Positions 42,431 to 51,749 of a stretch of DNA of 64,000 nucleotides are shown piece after piece. The stretch is from Symsagittifera roscoffensis. Taxonomy: Eukaryota; Xenacoelomorpha; Acoela; Convolutidae. Numbering within the stretch: the first letter of the stretch is position 1; each line of letters starts with the position of its first letter. The notes below the pieces were generated by a model. The model saw only the letters and a program-made list of their open reading frames with translations. It was not told the DNA's origin and made no database searches. Location of the stretch: positions 100,365,209-100,429,208 of the forward strand of contig NC_087062.1 of NCBI RefSeq assembly GCF_963678635.1, read 5' to 3'. The position numbers and the translations under genes are program-made.

Positions 42431-43568
42431 GATTGAATACAGTTCTCACTCCACGCTCAATCTTATCTACAACTGCATTTATTTGGTTACCGTATCCACC
42501 GCTAAAATTAAAAAATTATTTAGGTTGACTCCATATTCGGAATTCTCCTGTGGGTTAGCCCGGTTATTTTCTTTTTCGGGATGTGTTAGGTTTTGTTCGA
42601 CTACATTCGTTTGTGTTCTTGCTGTGCTTCTGCAGTGCTTTGCGAAATTTCCTTTACGACCGCACGAGTTGAAGTTTCTATCTCTAGCTGGGCATTTGGT
42701 TAGGCGTCCTTTCTTGAACTGCTGACCGCAGTTTCGACATTTGTTGCTTTCAACAATTTTTAGGGTTGGTTCGTTTTTTACGTTTTGTGATCTTTGTACA
42801 GTATTATAAACAGGGAATTTTAGGTAATGTGGATGTATCTTAGTACCTTTCTCATGGACAAGTACATAAGACAACACGTTTTCTGAGGTTAAGTATTCGA
42901 TGCATAGTTTCTTTTGGATCTCAACGTTTCGCATATTTGTAATCAAGATATCTCTGACTAGTTCTGACTCGAGTTCGCCCAGTTTACAGTTTTTGGCAAT
43001 TCAGATAATGTTTCGTGGAACTTTTCTAGAGACTCGTTATCTTTCTGTCTTCGGCCAAAAAGTTTTTATCTCTCGTAGGTTAGGTTTGTAGAAACCGTAA
43101 ATGTAGTTTTTAGTAAATCTCAGATTTCTGCAAAATCAATGTCCAGTATTCTTTTCCCAGGATTTCTGTGTGAGAAGCATTTCTGTACTTCTCTTCCGAG
43201 TGCCAGGTATAATTAAGATTTTAATTTCTTGTCGATATCTCCGATTTGAGGTCCGTTGAATTTTGCGTTATCTTCTGCCTTTCTCCTTCTCATCTCTTCG
43301 TTGTAAGCTTGGATAGCTAGTCGGTGACGTCTGTTTTCTTCTGCCCGACGGGATTGATCATCGGAAAGATCCGCTGGTTCGGCGATAGGGTATGCTAGGT
43401 CGAGTCTTACCGGGGGTTGATTACGTCTTCAATGTCCACCGAATCTTTCGCGATAATTGTTAATTGGAACCTTTCTGACCATTTTTCCCAGTCGTGTTGA
43501 TTTTCACTCGATGTGTTATTCCAAAAAAACTCTAGTCCTTGTAGGTTCGACTCATTTGACTGCGCCAT
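42431..43568 (-). pseudogene. Element A gag, copy 1
   Basis: The minus-strand reading begins MAQSNESNLQGLEFFW at 43568 and includes the gag-like WEKWSERFQL, but TAA/TAG/TGA codons and frameshifts interrupt it. An open stretch of 155 codons (42946-42479) ends the gene. It contains two zinc-knuckle-like motifs, CRNCGQQF...KCPA and CGRKGNFAKHC. In this copy the residue equivalent to the first knuckle His is Arg (KKGRL), whereas copies 2 and 3 have KKGHL. It is contiguous with pol on its left, unlike the other two copies. Gag would form the retroelement particle and bind its RNA. Confidence 0.85.
43549..43567 (-). other. Predicted primer-binding site of element A
   Basis: Immediately inside the LTR the minus strand reads TGGCGCAGTC. 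A site starting TGG next to the LTR end fits the complement of a tRNA 3' CCA end. The gag ATG is formed by the last A of the LTR plus the TG of this site. The matching tRNA was not determined. Confidence 0.6.
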
Positions 43569-43919
43569 GTTAAAAAAAATAAGATAAAATAAAAGATTGG
43601 TTTTATTCAGATAACTTAAACTAAGACTATTTTAAGCCACGATTGGTTAAGATCCCTGTTATTACGATAGTAGGCTTTTATCTAAGACTAGATTAAAAGA
43701 CTAAGGGGTAACTTTATGCTGAGCTAATAGGCAGAGTAAAAAGTTTGAAATAGGAATTAGTTTCAGATCACAGAATTGGTTACGCATCAATAAAGATAAT
43801 TGATCGGTCTCCAGATCTACCAAAAGCCGTTGCGCTTTCGGCAGGTATTAGAATAACCTGGCCGTAGCTGAGTATAAACTCAAAGGTTAAATGTCATCGA
43901 TAAGATATCACATTTAACA
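43568..43919 (-). repeat. 5' LTR of element A, copy 1 (352 bp)
   Basis: On the plus strand it starts TGTTAAA (43568-43574) and ends TTTAACA (43913-43919), a perfect 7-bp terminal inverted repeat with the TG...CA ends of an LTR. It abuts the predicted primer-binding site and the gag start on the minus strand. Copies 2 and 3 (51749-52100, 62879-63230) have exactly the same length. No partner 3' LTR is found in the window, so target duplications cannot be tested. Confidence 0.82.
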
Positions 43920-44104
43920 GCGATGCAGCAGACAACCGGCCTTATGCTATCGAACATGCCAACCTTCAGCCTGATCATGAATACTTGGCTGTGTTTTAAG
44001 CAAACCTTCGAGAGGATGCAAAACAGGCGCAACAAGCACTTTGAGTCAGTTTTTGATGCGTTTGATAATGGCTACCCAGGTCGAGATTCCGCTCATAAAC
44101 CGCT
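43920..44104. other. Short spacer between element A LTR and foldback element
   Basis: This spacer of 185 bp contains part of an open stretch of 63 codons (from 43923) that matches nothing I recognise and runs into the foldback repeat. It is repeated at 52101-52285 and 63231-63415. Confidence 0.4.
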
Positions 44105-44558
44105 CAAGATATGAGCGGTTTGAGCGGTTTTTCAGCAAGATTTGAGTGGTTTGAGCGGTTTGGGCGGTTTGGGCGGTTTTTTTTGGAAAAACCGCAAAAC
44201 CGCTCAAAACCGATCATTTCTTGCGGTCATTTTTGAATGGTTTTCAAGCAAGATTTGAGCGGTTTTTAAGCGGTTTTTAGCGGTCTTATAAAGAAAACCG
44301 ATTAAAACCAACAAAAAGGCCTGGAAAGGTAATGTGACCCCGGGTTGACCTCCATAAACCGAAAATGCTTATCTTACATTTCCCCACACCAAAAAAGCTT
44401 ACTATACAATTGCCTGCATAAAATGTATGGAAAAATGCAAATCATACAATTTTCATACAATTTCAAAAAACCATTGAAAAAAGATTCAATCTAGTTTCTC
44501 CGGCAAATACGACAGTCTGTTGATGAAAAATAACTACGTTTTTTTCTTGAAAAAAATA

Positions 44559-44604
44559 TGGTTATCTTACAATTTCCATATATGAAAATTTTATGATAAC
44601 CATT
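44559..44604. repeat. Long hairpin 1 in foldback module
   Basis: Arms of 22 bp, 44559-44580 and 44583-44604, are separated by 2 nt. The motif ATGGTTATC is mirrored as GATAACCAT. Copy 1 has one more mismatch than copy 2 (ATCTTAC here, ATCATAC there). Confidence 0.7.
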
Positions 44605-44738
44605 TTTTTATGAAAGGCAAAATTTTCAGAAAAGGTTCAAACTTGTTTATAAACAAACTTAAAATATTTAAGAGTGCTTTTGCTCAATTTAAAGGACATT
44701 GCTCATCAAAAACGAAAATTTAACTTGAAGCTAAAAAA

Positions 44739-44784
44739 ATGGTTATCATACATTTTCCATTTATGAAAATTGTATGATAACCAT
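44739..44784. repeat. Long hairpin 2 in foldback module
   Basis: Arms of 22 bp, 44739-44760 and 44763-44784, pair at 20 positions around a 2-nt spacer. The ATGGTTATCATACA arm is closely similar to that of hairpin 1, so the two hairpins are duplicates. Confidence 0.7.
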
Positions 44785-45000
44785 TTTCTCAGAAAAGGCA
44801 AGATGTTCAGAAACATGTTAAAACTTGTTTTTAATCAAATTTAAAGTAATTAAGAGTGCTTTTACTCAATTTAAAACACCTTGCTAAAACCAGGTTTTTT
44901 GGTCAGTTTTACTCGTTACAAAATGGTAGTTTACGACGAGTAAAACTGAGATCTCAGCGGTCAGAGCCACACAGTTCTTCTTCTCCGAAAATGACTCGGG

Positions 45001-45038
45001 GTAGGGTTTGGGTTAGGGTTAGGTTAGGATTAGGGTTT
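45001..45038 (+). repeat. Interstitial telomere-like TTAGG/TTAGGG motifs
   Basis: The segment contains GGGTTAGGGTTAGGTTAGG followed by ATTAGGG, a short degenerate mix of TTAGGG and TTAGG units. TTAGG is the usual arthropod telomere repeat. It is repeated at 53200-53237 in unit 2. At under 40 bp it may be chance or a relic of telomere-associated origin. Confidence 0.5.
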
Positions 45039-45271
45039 CTTAAGAATAATTTCACAATCTTTGGACAACAGAATTGAAACAAAACTTAAATGGAAATTGT
45101 AGGATAAGCATTTTTGGTCAACCCACGCTGAGATGCAGTTGAAATATTTTCTACAATTTAAAAAAAGTTCTAACCGTTCTCAAATCAAGCAAGATGTTTT
45201 TCGATGTCTTGACCAAAAACAATGTGAGCGACTTTTTTCAAATATTCGAGCAAAATAACCACTGGAAAATT

Positions 45272-45602
45272 GAGCGGTCTGAGCGGTTTTTTTAGACAAT
45301 TACGCCAAAAAAAATCTTGCTTCAAAATGAGCGGTTTGAGCGGTTTTTGAACGGTTTATCTAAAAAAACCGCTCAAAATCCGCGCAAGATTTGAACGGTT
45401 TTGAGCGGTTTATCTAAAAAACCGCTCAAAAACTGCAAAGATTTGAACGGTTTTTTTAGATAAACCGCTCAAAACCGTTCAAATCTTGCGCGATTTTTGA
45501 GCGTTTTTTTTAGATAAACCGTTCAAAAACCGCTCAAACCGCTCATTTTGAAGCAAGATTTTGAGTGTAATTGTCTAAAAAAAACCGCTCAAACCGCTCA
45601 AA
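45272..45602. repeat. Long inverted repeat of GAGCGGTTT motifs
   Basis: Left arm about 45272-45421 and right arm about 45449-45602 are near-complete reverse complements around a spacer of about 27 bp. Landmarks in mirror order are GAGCGGTTTTTTTAGACAAT, AATCTTGCTTCAAAATGAGC, GAACGGTTTATCTAAAAAA and CGCGCAAGATTTGAACGG. It is able to form a cruciform of about 150 bp. In unit 2 the 2933-bp duplication starts inside this structure. Confidence 0.7.
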
Positions 45603-45639
45603 TCTTGCTTCAAATTAGGTGAAAAATCTCGACTCGGGT

Positions 45640-47340
45640 ACGATCAGAGCTCTCAACGCTAGGACAGTGACGACGACAACGTGTCGCTCACAAACCTAAT
45701 TCACCAGAAGGGATCGGACTCTAGACTGCAAGAGAAGCCGCCTCCGGTCAGCGGGGACCAGCCTATGTTCTGCGAGGACCTGCCTCTGGCCAGCCTCAGC
45801 GACGATCAGCCTCAGATGATAAAGTGGCCCAAACGGAGACTGAGACGTTTGGGCAGATTCTGGTTGGTTCTTCGTCAACAGTTTCAAGAGGCATTGAAAG
45901 ATCTAATCTCTCAAACGTAACTGCTTCATCAACCTTATTTTAACTGTTCGCATTGTTATAAACAGTTCATAGTGATCTTTCGAGTAATATATTTCGGGTG
46001 CCCCTATCAACGACGCAGGTTATTGCGGTTAATAGCGCCGATCTTGCCAACTCTCTGTTGCAAGAGGAGTTCTGGATCAAACAATGGCAATAACCTCCTA
46101 GGACTCAGCAGTGAGATCTTTTATGAGGTCATGTACTGCGACAACGCGACTGACCAAACCCTCCGAGCAACCTGGACCCTCCTTTGTGATGCGTCGCTAT
46201 GACCTGAAGACGGTGATCAATGTAAGTATAATTTGTGTTTCTTAGAGACACTTTTCGTATTAGCTGACAACCCAGAACTAATTTTTTTTTGTGCCAGCTC
46301 TCAATTGGTAAGGAATTAAATAGTTAAATGGATTCTTGTTTTTCAGTAATTTGGACAAAGATAGAAATATTTCACAACCAAAATCCCAAAATAATAAGGT
46401 TAAAATCGTGAAGGTGAAGGATAATGATGTCCAGAGAATGTTCCTAAGTAGCCCGCCGCAGCTCTGGATTGCAGAGGCAGACGCCGGTGCTTCTGATGGG
46501 CCATCCTTCACCGTGTGTAAGGCGGTGGCTGATGTATCACTCGGACGTCTGCACAAACGACTGCTGGCGAAGACGGACCACCGGGCGTCATGGGATTTCA
46601 GGCGCTTGAAAATGTACCAAGCTGGCTCCGATTCGCCTTTCTCGCAGCACAGAGTCTCAGGGGCATGTTTCATTTGACGACTTCTGAGTGGTTAGTTGTT
46701 GTTTAATACCAAATATGTAATTGGAGCTTAATATTTCGATACGCTGAAAGGCTCTCTCTGTATTCAAGTTCGCTTGACGTTTCACTGTGTCAGCTCGCTG
46801 CGCACAATGTCAATGAGTATGAAGCCCTCGCGACGAGCAAAAGGATTGGTGTGTTCTTTGGTGGCCACGAGGAGCTGGAAGGAGGTTCCTACAAGCAAAC
46901 AGTTTCAGAGAGGCAAGCTTTTGTGACACCCTCCCACTCCCTCTTCATGGTGGAGGCCCATTCCGAGTCGCTTCTCGTGGGGTGTACGTTAACTGAGTGC
47001 TTGTATTTTTTAAGACTTTTTCCTGAAAAAAAAACAAAAAAATCAGCAAGATGACCTATATAAGAGTTTCCACTGCGTTCATTATTTTAAAAAAATCTTT
47101 ATAAAAGTGCAGTTCCGTTTGGTTGGAAAGCATTGTTATACTAATTGGTTGGAATAAAAAAACAGTAAAAAGGGAAATAAAGTGGGCTAACCTAGCTGGT
47201 AAGCCTTTAACCTGTTTGATGAATGGGCATTTGGGGCGCCGTGCCAACTATTATAAGGAACCGCATTTGGGGCGCCGTGCTAACTATTATAAGGAACCTC
47301 ATTTGGGGGTGCCTCCGGATCGTTGTGGTATGGAGTAACA
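45640..47340 (+). pseudogene. Unidentified gene-like block, copy 1
   Basis: I do not recognise this gene. Several coding-like segments lie on the plus strand. At 45666-45920 there is an acidic, Pro-rich stretch (DSDDDNVSLTNLI, CEDLPLASLSDDQP) followed by a basic stretch, ending in TAA. Around 46000-46220 two frames look coding and a good donor AATGTAAGTAT follows at about 46220. At 46346-46677, after an acceptor TTTTTCAG, a stretch has KAVADVSLGRLHKRLLAKTD. At 46799-47020, after TTTCACTGTGTCAG, there is GVFFGGHEELEGGSYKQTVS. At 47123-47338 a short frame carries a 12-residue repeat. Frames do not join into one clean reading, so it is probably a decayed or captured host gene. It recurs at 53837-55535 and 56770-58468. 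Confidence 0.4.
47228..47309 (+). repeat. 36-bp tandem repeat, 2.3 copies
   Basis: CATTTGGGGCGCCGTGCCAA begins the unit, which repeats at 47228, 47264 and partly at 47300. In the open frame it encodes the 12-residue unit HLGRRANYYKEP. The period is a multiple of three, so the frame is kept. Repeated at 55425 and 58358. Confidence 0.85.
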
Positions 47341-48171
47341 ATATTCTTCTAATTCCAAGATTATTTTTTCTTTTTTTGTTTTTGTTTATTTAAGTTAATT
47401 GTTTGCTTGGTTAAATTGGTGTATGTTAATCAGTACTTAATTTGAATTTCATTTTCTTGTTTATGTTCAAAATTGGCATCAACGGTTAAGAGGTTTCGTA
47501 AAACTGTTCTTGTTTTTCGTTTTTGGTCATTTAACTCCTTATATCTATTTTTGACGGGATTTTTTTTACTGCTCGGTTTGTTAATTAAATGGGACAAATC
47601 CCCTCATGTTAAAATCCCCTTCTGCAATTAAAACATTTGTCTTAATTGCTGAGGTGGGAGGGTTTACCAGCATTTAGTACAATTGTCTTAAGTGCTGAGA
47701 AAAAAAGCGCCCACTCCAGCCCCACACCCCCAGCAATTAAACGCCGAGAGGAGGGGGAAAAAGAAAAAGATAATTATTTGAAAGGTAGTTGAAGTAGAAA
47801 ATTGACTTGGGGAAAAATTGAGAGGTTAATTGTCTCATTCGTTGAGACTCATCTTTTTGTCACCTAAGCTGAAAAAAAAGACTGTCACTGGCGGAAACGT
47901 TCACCAAATCTACGAAAGTCAGGGAATGAAAAAATTCGTCCACGCGGGATACATGTTGAAACACTTAAATTAGAAATTTTGACTGAGGAAACCATCGACG
48001 ATTTGTGAAATCCAGTGATAAAAAGAGCAAATTGGTTGCGGAATCCACTGAAAAACAGTGTAATCCAGTTTTTGGTAATCTCCCTGACTTTCGTAGATTT
48101 GTGGTACTGCAGCTTCCGCAGTACGTAACCTTGAGGACAGTTTGCTAGATACTGCATCTGCAGTAACCATA
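47341..48171. other. AT-rich spacer with an inverted-repeat pair
   Basis: No gene is recognised. A perfect 20-bp inverted repeat, AAATCTACGAAAGTCAGGGA at 47906-47925 and its complement at 48081-48100, is preceded by GCGGAA on both sides (47891 and the mirrored TTCCGC near 48113). This suggests a small MITE-like segment of about 230 bp next to the element B LTR. Repeats of this spacer occur at 55536-56369 and 58469-59302. Confidence 0.5.
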
Positions 48172-48399
48172 TGTGCTAGCTATATTTATTATGCTATTAT
48201 TATGTAAGAGTGGTCAAGTCCATTTGATGTTAAGAAAACTTTATAGATGAGTTGGTCAGTGTTTCATATTTCAAGCTATAAAACAGTAACCAATCTCAGC
48301 TACTAACTTTGTTAACAAGACAAGATCGAGAACAGTAAATTAACAGTATCTTTTCTTACTTTTATTCTACAACACGCTACGCAGTTTAGGAATATCACA
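48172..48399 (+). repeat. 5' LTR of element B, copy 1 (about 228 bp)
   Basis: The sequence runs from TGTGCTAGC (48172) to ATATCACA (48399), giving TGTG...CACA ends. It abuts a TGGCGCAG primer-binding-like site. A TATA-like CTATAAAAC lies at about 48275 in the plus orientation, placing transcription toward gag. The right end is firm. The left end rests on the short inverted repeat alone, since no second LTR is available. Confidence 0.65.
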
Positions 48400-49733
48400 T
48401 GGCGCAGCCAGCAGGATTTCTGGCTCAAGATAATAGAACATGGGAATTCCTGTTTTCTGGACCACAGCGAACTCTGATCCACCTTGGAATTTTAAAGTAT
48501 GGTTCGATCAGTTCCTGATGGCGGTAACTGTAAAAGAAAATGTCAACCCAGAAGTTATGCTGGAAGATCCTAAACCAGTGTTGTAGGGGCCGGAACCCCG
48601 GCCAGAAACACCCAGAGAGGGTGAATCCACTGCTGCAACAGCAGCTAGAGAAGCACGGGACAGACTATTAAAAGATCGAGTAGCAGCCGAGAATGAAGAG
48701 AGGAGAGAAAGAGGACCTAAAGTGGGTCACAATATTTACTACAACGAAGTTCAAAAGTGACTAGTATCCAGGCTATTTTTTGCGTTTGGGACGGAAGGAA
48801 AGAAACCGTTTGTTCAAAAAAACCCACATGTTGAGATTTCTAAATTGGAATTTAGAGAGATGGCCAGATTAGCAAAGGAGACTTTTGAAAAATGCCAGAG
48901 CATCACCTATGAGCGTTAAAAGTTATTTAATAGATCGCAGGAAATGGGAGAATCGTTAGTGTCATTTCATGCCGCACTAACTGCTCAAGCAGCGAAATCG
49001 GCATTGGACACCTTTAGAAGATGAGTTAGTCAGAGATCTCTTCATTTCTAAAATGCGAAGCCCAGCATTGCAGGACACACTCACGTTTGAGACATTACCT
49101 CCTGAGGAAGTGTTAAAACCTGCGATAAAATTCGAACAGAGTAAACAATCGACACATGCGTTTCAGAAGTCCACTCTGGGTACTGCACAAACAATAACTC
49201 AAACAGGTTCTCAAATTAAAATCAAGCAGGAACCGATACTAGCGGTGGGAAACAGGAATCAGAATAGTAGAAAATCCTATCGCGAAAGGAATAGACGGAA
49301 ACAGCCGGAAGGAAGGGCGATATCGAATAAATATAACGCAGATGATAGGAAACAATGCAATAGGTGTGGCAAACCATTTGTAGATGGTCATTTGAAAAAT
49401 TGTGCGGCAATGGGAAAAAAATGTATGAACTGCATTAAACCGAACCACTTTGCTCGAATGTGTCGTTCGCAACAAGTCAGTGAATTAACCGAGAATACAG
49501 AGAGCTCGGAGGAAGAATGTAATTTGATTCAAACATTTGATTCGTGCGAAGAATTTGAGGTTATGGTAATTGAACAAAAAGACAATCAGATAGAGATGAT
49601 CACTCGATACATCGAAGAGAAAGTAAAAGAGAACAGTGGCAGTAATGGAGTAAGTAAACTCGAAACGAAAAAGATTGACATTCGGAAACATTCAACATCG
49701 GGAAGGATGAAATCATTGAAAGCCCTAATCTGA
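48399..49733 (+). pseudogene. Element B gag, copy 1
   Basis: It starts MAQPAGF at 48399. After a frameshift near 48445 the reading shows WNFKVWFDQFLMAV, then a charged Glu/Pro/Arg segment with a TAG at about 48584, where copy 3 has a sense codon. A TGA follows at about 48758 and a TAA near 48917. After another frameshift at about 49020 an open stretch of 226 codons (49053-49733) carries LQDTLTFETLPPEEVLK. It also has two zinc knuckles: CNRCGKPF...HLKNC, with non-standard spacing, and CMNCIKPNHFARMC, a canonical CX2CX4HX4C. It ends in TGA, in frame with the protease that follows. Gag would form particles and bind RNA; this copy cannot be expressed whole. Confidence 0.85.
48400..48417 (+). other. 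Predicted primer-binding site of element B
   Basis: TGGCGCAGCC directly follows the LTR terminal CA. As in element A, the gag ATG spans the junction: the A is the last LTR base and TG the first two bases of this site. The first eight bases (TGGCGCAG) are shared with element A, suggesting the same or a related primer tRNA. Confidence 0.6.
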
Positions 49734-49736
49734 ATT

Positions 49737-50611
49737 GATAACCAAATAAATATGACAGTGGACACCGGAAGCCCAATTTCATTTATAAATTGGACAGTGG
49801 CGAAACAGATTTTGGACTCGTTAGGGAACATACAGTTCACCCCGGTCGAAAAATTGAATTTGCCAGCACAATTCGTGGACTATAATAAAAAACCAATAGC
49901 AATATTGGGTGCGGTGAAAGCGAAGCTACGGTCCACTGGCTGGGAAATTCCGGATGCTACATTTCTGATAACTGAACGAAGGACACGGTGTATCTTAGGC
50001 TTAGATTTACAAAATAAAGTGGGTATAACCACTACACAAAGACCCGCCCCGAAGAAAAAATCCCGATTTGACATAATGCTGTGCCAACAGTCGGGGCTGT
50101 GGAAAGAAAATTCTATGATGATTTCAAACCTCTGTTTGACAGAAAAGGACGATCAGTACATCATGTAGTAAGTACAACGTTCAAGTACCCTCTCTGCCCG
50201 ATTCAGGAAAAGGGGAGGAGAATGCCCATCCATGTGCAAGGAAAAGTTGAGAAGGAAATCGAAAAATTACTACTGGAAGGCCATGTTCAAAAGTTAGACA
50301 AATGTACTAGTGATTGTTTCATAGCCCCTATTGTCATCACAGTGAAGAAAGATGATTCAATTAAATTGGCTCTGGATGCAAAGCCCATCAGCAGACAATT
50401 ATACAAAAACAAGTATCAGATGCCGAATGTGGAGGAGCTATTAGACGGTGTCAGTCAGATAGTAACTGCACAAGCAGCAGGTACCTTGTTTTTCACAGTG
50501 TTAGATTTGAAATATGCGTATAGTCAGTTAAAATTGACACCGCAAACTGCAAGACAGTGTAATTTCAACATCGTAGGGGGGAAAGCTACGGGTACATATC
50601 AATTTTCGACG
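49737..50611 (+). pseudogene. Element B protease and truncated RT, copy 1
   Basis: The protease starts near 49752 in the same frame as the end of gag and has an intact retropepsin triad (VDTGSPISFI) and a later CILGLDLQ segment. A frameshift near 50080 moves the reading into the RT frame. RT shows QEKGRRMPIHVQGKVEKEIE, VITVKKDDSIKLALDAKP, YKNKYQMPNVEELLDG and motif A TVLDLKYAYSQLKL with its Asp. It stops at TYQFSTD (about 50610), before the YxDD box, where the sequence switches to element A. RNase H and integrase are absent. Confidence 0.87.
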
Positions 50612-51749
50612 GATTGAATACAGTTCTCACTCCACGCTCAATCTTATCTACAACTGCATTTATTTGGTTACCGTATCCACCGCTAAAATTAAAAAATTAT
50701 TTAGGTTGACTCCATATTCGGAATTCTCCTGTGGGTTAGCCCGGTTATTTTCTTTTTCGGGATGTGTTAGGTTTTGTTCGACTACATTCGTTTGTGTTCT
50801 TGCTGTGCTTCTGCAGTGCTTTGCGAAATTTCCTTTACGACCGCACGAGTTGAAGTTTCTATCTCTAGCTGGGCTTTTGGTTAGGTGTCCTTTCTTGAAA
50901 TGCTGACCGCAGTTTCGACATTTGTTGCTTTCAACAATTTTTAGGGTTGGTTCGTTTTTTACGTTTTGTGATCTTTGTACAGTATTATAAACAGGGAATT
51001 TTATGTAATGTTGATGTATCTTAGTACCTTTCTCATGGACAAGTACATAAGACAACATGTTTTCTGAGGTTAAGTATTCGATGCATAGTTTCTTTTGGAT
51101 CTCAACGTTTCGCATATTTGTAATCAAGATATCTCTGACTAGTTCTGACTCGAGTTCGCCCAGTTTACAGTTTTTGGCAATTCAGATAATGTTTCGTGGA
51201 ACTTTTCTAGAGACTCGTTATCTTTCTGTCTTCGGCCAAAAAGTTTTTATCTCTCGTAGGTTAGGTTTGTGGAAACCGTAAATGTAGTTTTTAGTAAATC
51301 TCAGATTTCTGCAAAATCAATGTCCAGTATTCTTTTCCCAGGATTTCTGTGTGAGAAGCATTTCTGTACTTCTCTTCCGAGTGCCAGGTATAATTAAGAT
51401 TTTAATTTCTTGTCGATATCTCCGATTTGAGGTCCGTTGAATTTTGCGTTATCTTCTGCCTTTCTCCTTCTCATCTCTTCGTTGTAAGCTTGGATAGCTA
51501 GTCGGTGACGTCTGTTTTCTTCTGCCCGACGGGATTGATCATCGGAAAGATCCGCTGGTTCGGCGATAGGGTATGCTAGGTCGAGTCTTACCGGGGGTTG
51601 ATTACGTCTTCAATGTCCACCGAATCTTTCGCGATAATTGTTAATTGGAACTTTTCTGACCATTTTTCCCAGTCGTGTTGATTTTCACTCGATGTGTTAT
51701 TCCAGAAAAACTCTAGTCCTTGTAGGTTCGACTCATTTGACTGCGCCAT
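50612..51749 (-). pseudogene. Element A gag, copy 2
   Basis: This near-identical copy of 42431-43568 has its gag start at 51749 (MAQSNES) and the same stops. The terminal open stretch of 155 codons (51127-50660) has the first zinc-knuckle His (KKGHL) that copy 1 lacks. It also has a Cys-to-Ser change in the following CPA motif (KSPA). Protease, RT and RNase H are absent: at 50611 the sequence becomes element B RT on the other strand. Confidence 0.85.

Larger units (their letters stand above)
44342..45124. repeat. Inner inverted-repeat module of the foldback element
   Basis: The left end GGGTTGACC...AAAATGCTTATCTTACA (44342 onward) is mirrored at the right by TGTAGGATAAGCATTTTTGG followed by TCAACCC (to 45124). 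The enclosed sequence is AT-rich, has ATCATACAATTT motifs in both orientations, and contains two long hairpins and a TTAGG-like tract. It may be an independent element inserted in the GAGCGG repeat or the core of a composite element. Confidence 0.55.
44105..45607. mobile_element. Foldback-type element, copy 1 (about 1.5 kb)
   Basis: The ends 44105-44132 and 45580-45607 are 28-bp inverted repeats matching at 27 positions (core TTTGAGCGG, GAGCGGTTTTT). Inside, GAGCGGTTT motifs repeat in both orientations on the left (to about 44300) and right (from 45272). The middle is bounded by a second inverted pair (GGGTTGACC at 44342 and GGTCAACCC at 45116-45124). No transposase is encoded and no clear target duplication was found. 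Nested inverted repeats with a non-coding middle are the hallmark of foldback or MITE-like elements. Confidence 0.65.
42431..50611. repeat. Macrosatellite unit 1 (8181 bp)
   Basis: The sequence from GATTGAATACAGTTCTCAC at 42431 to 50611 recurs from 50612 and again from 61742 with only scattered differences. Each unit contains, in order, element A gag (minus), element A LTR (minus), the foldback element, an unidentified gene-like block, a TIR-bounded segment, and element B LTR, gag, protease and partial RT (plus). Its left edge is where homology between copies starts. To the left, unit 1 continues into element A pol, which the other units lack. Confidence 0.9.

Noticed and set aside
42900-43091. 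Plus-strand open frame of 63 codons, repeated three times
   Set aside because: It lies antisense to element A gag and is repeated only because the unit is repeated.
44105-45607. Possible transposase gene inside the foldback element
   Set aside because: The only open stretch (about 44856-45077) has low complexity and covers the TTAGG-like tract. No transposase motif is visible.
45696-45887. Minus-strand open frame of 63 codons in the gene-like block
   Set aside because: It is antisense to the more coding-like acidic segment on the plus strand, and no supporting motif is seen.
49222-49840. Minus-strand open frames within element B gag and protease
   Set aside because: They are antisense shadows of the zinc-knuckle and protease frames and show no motif of their own.
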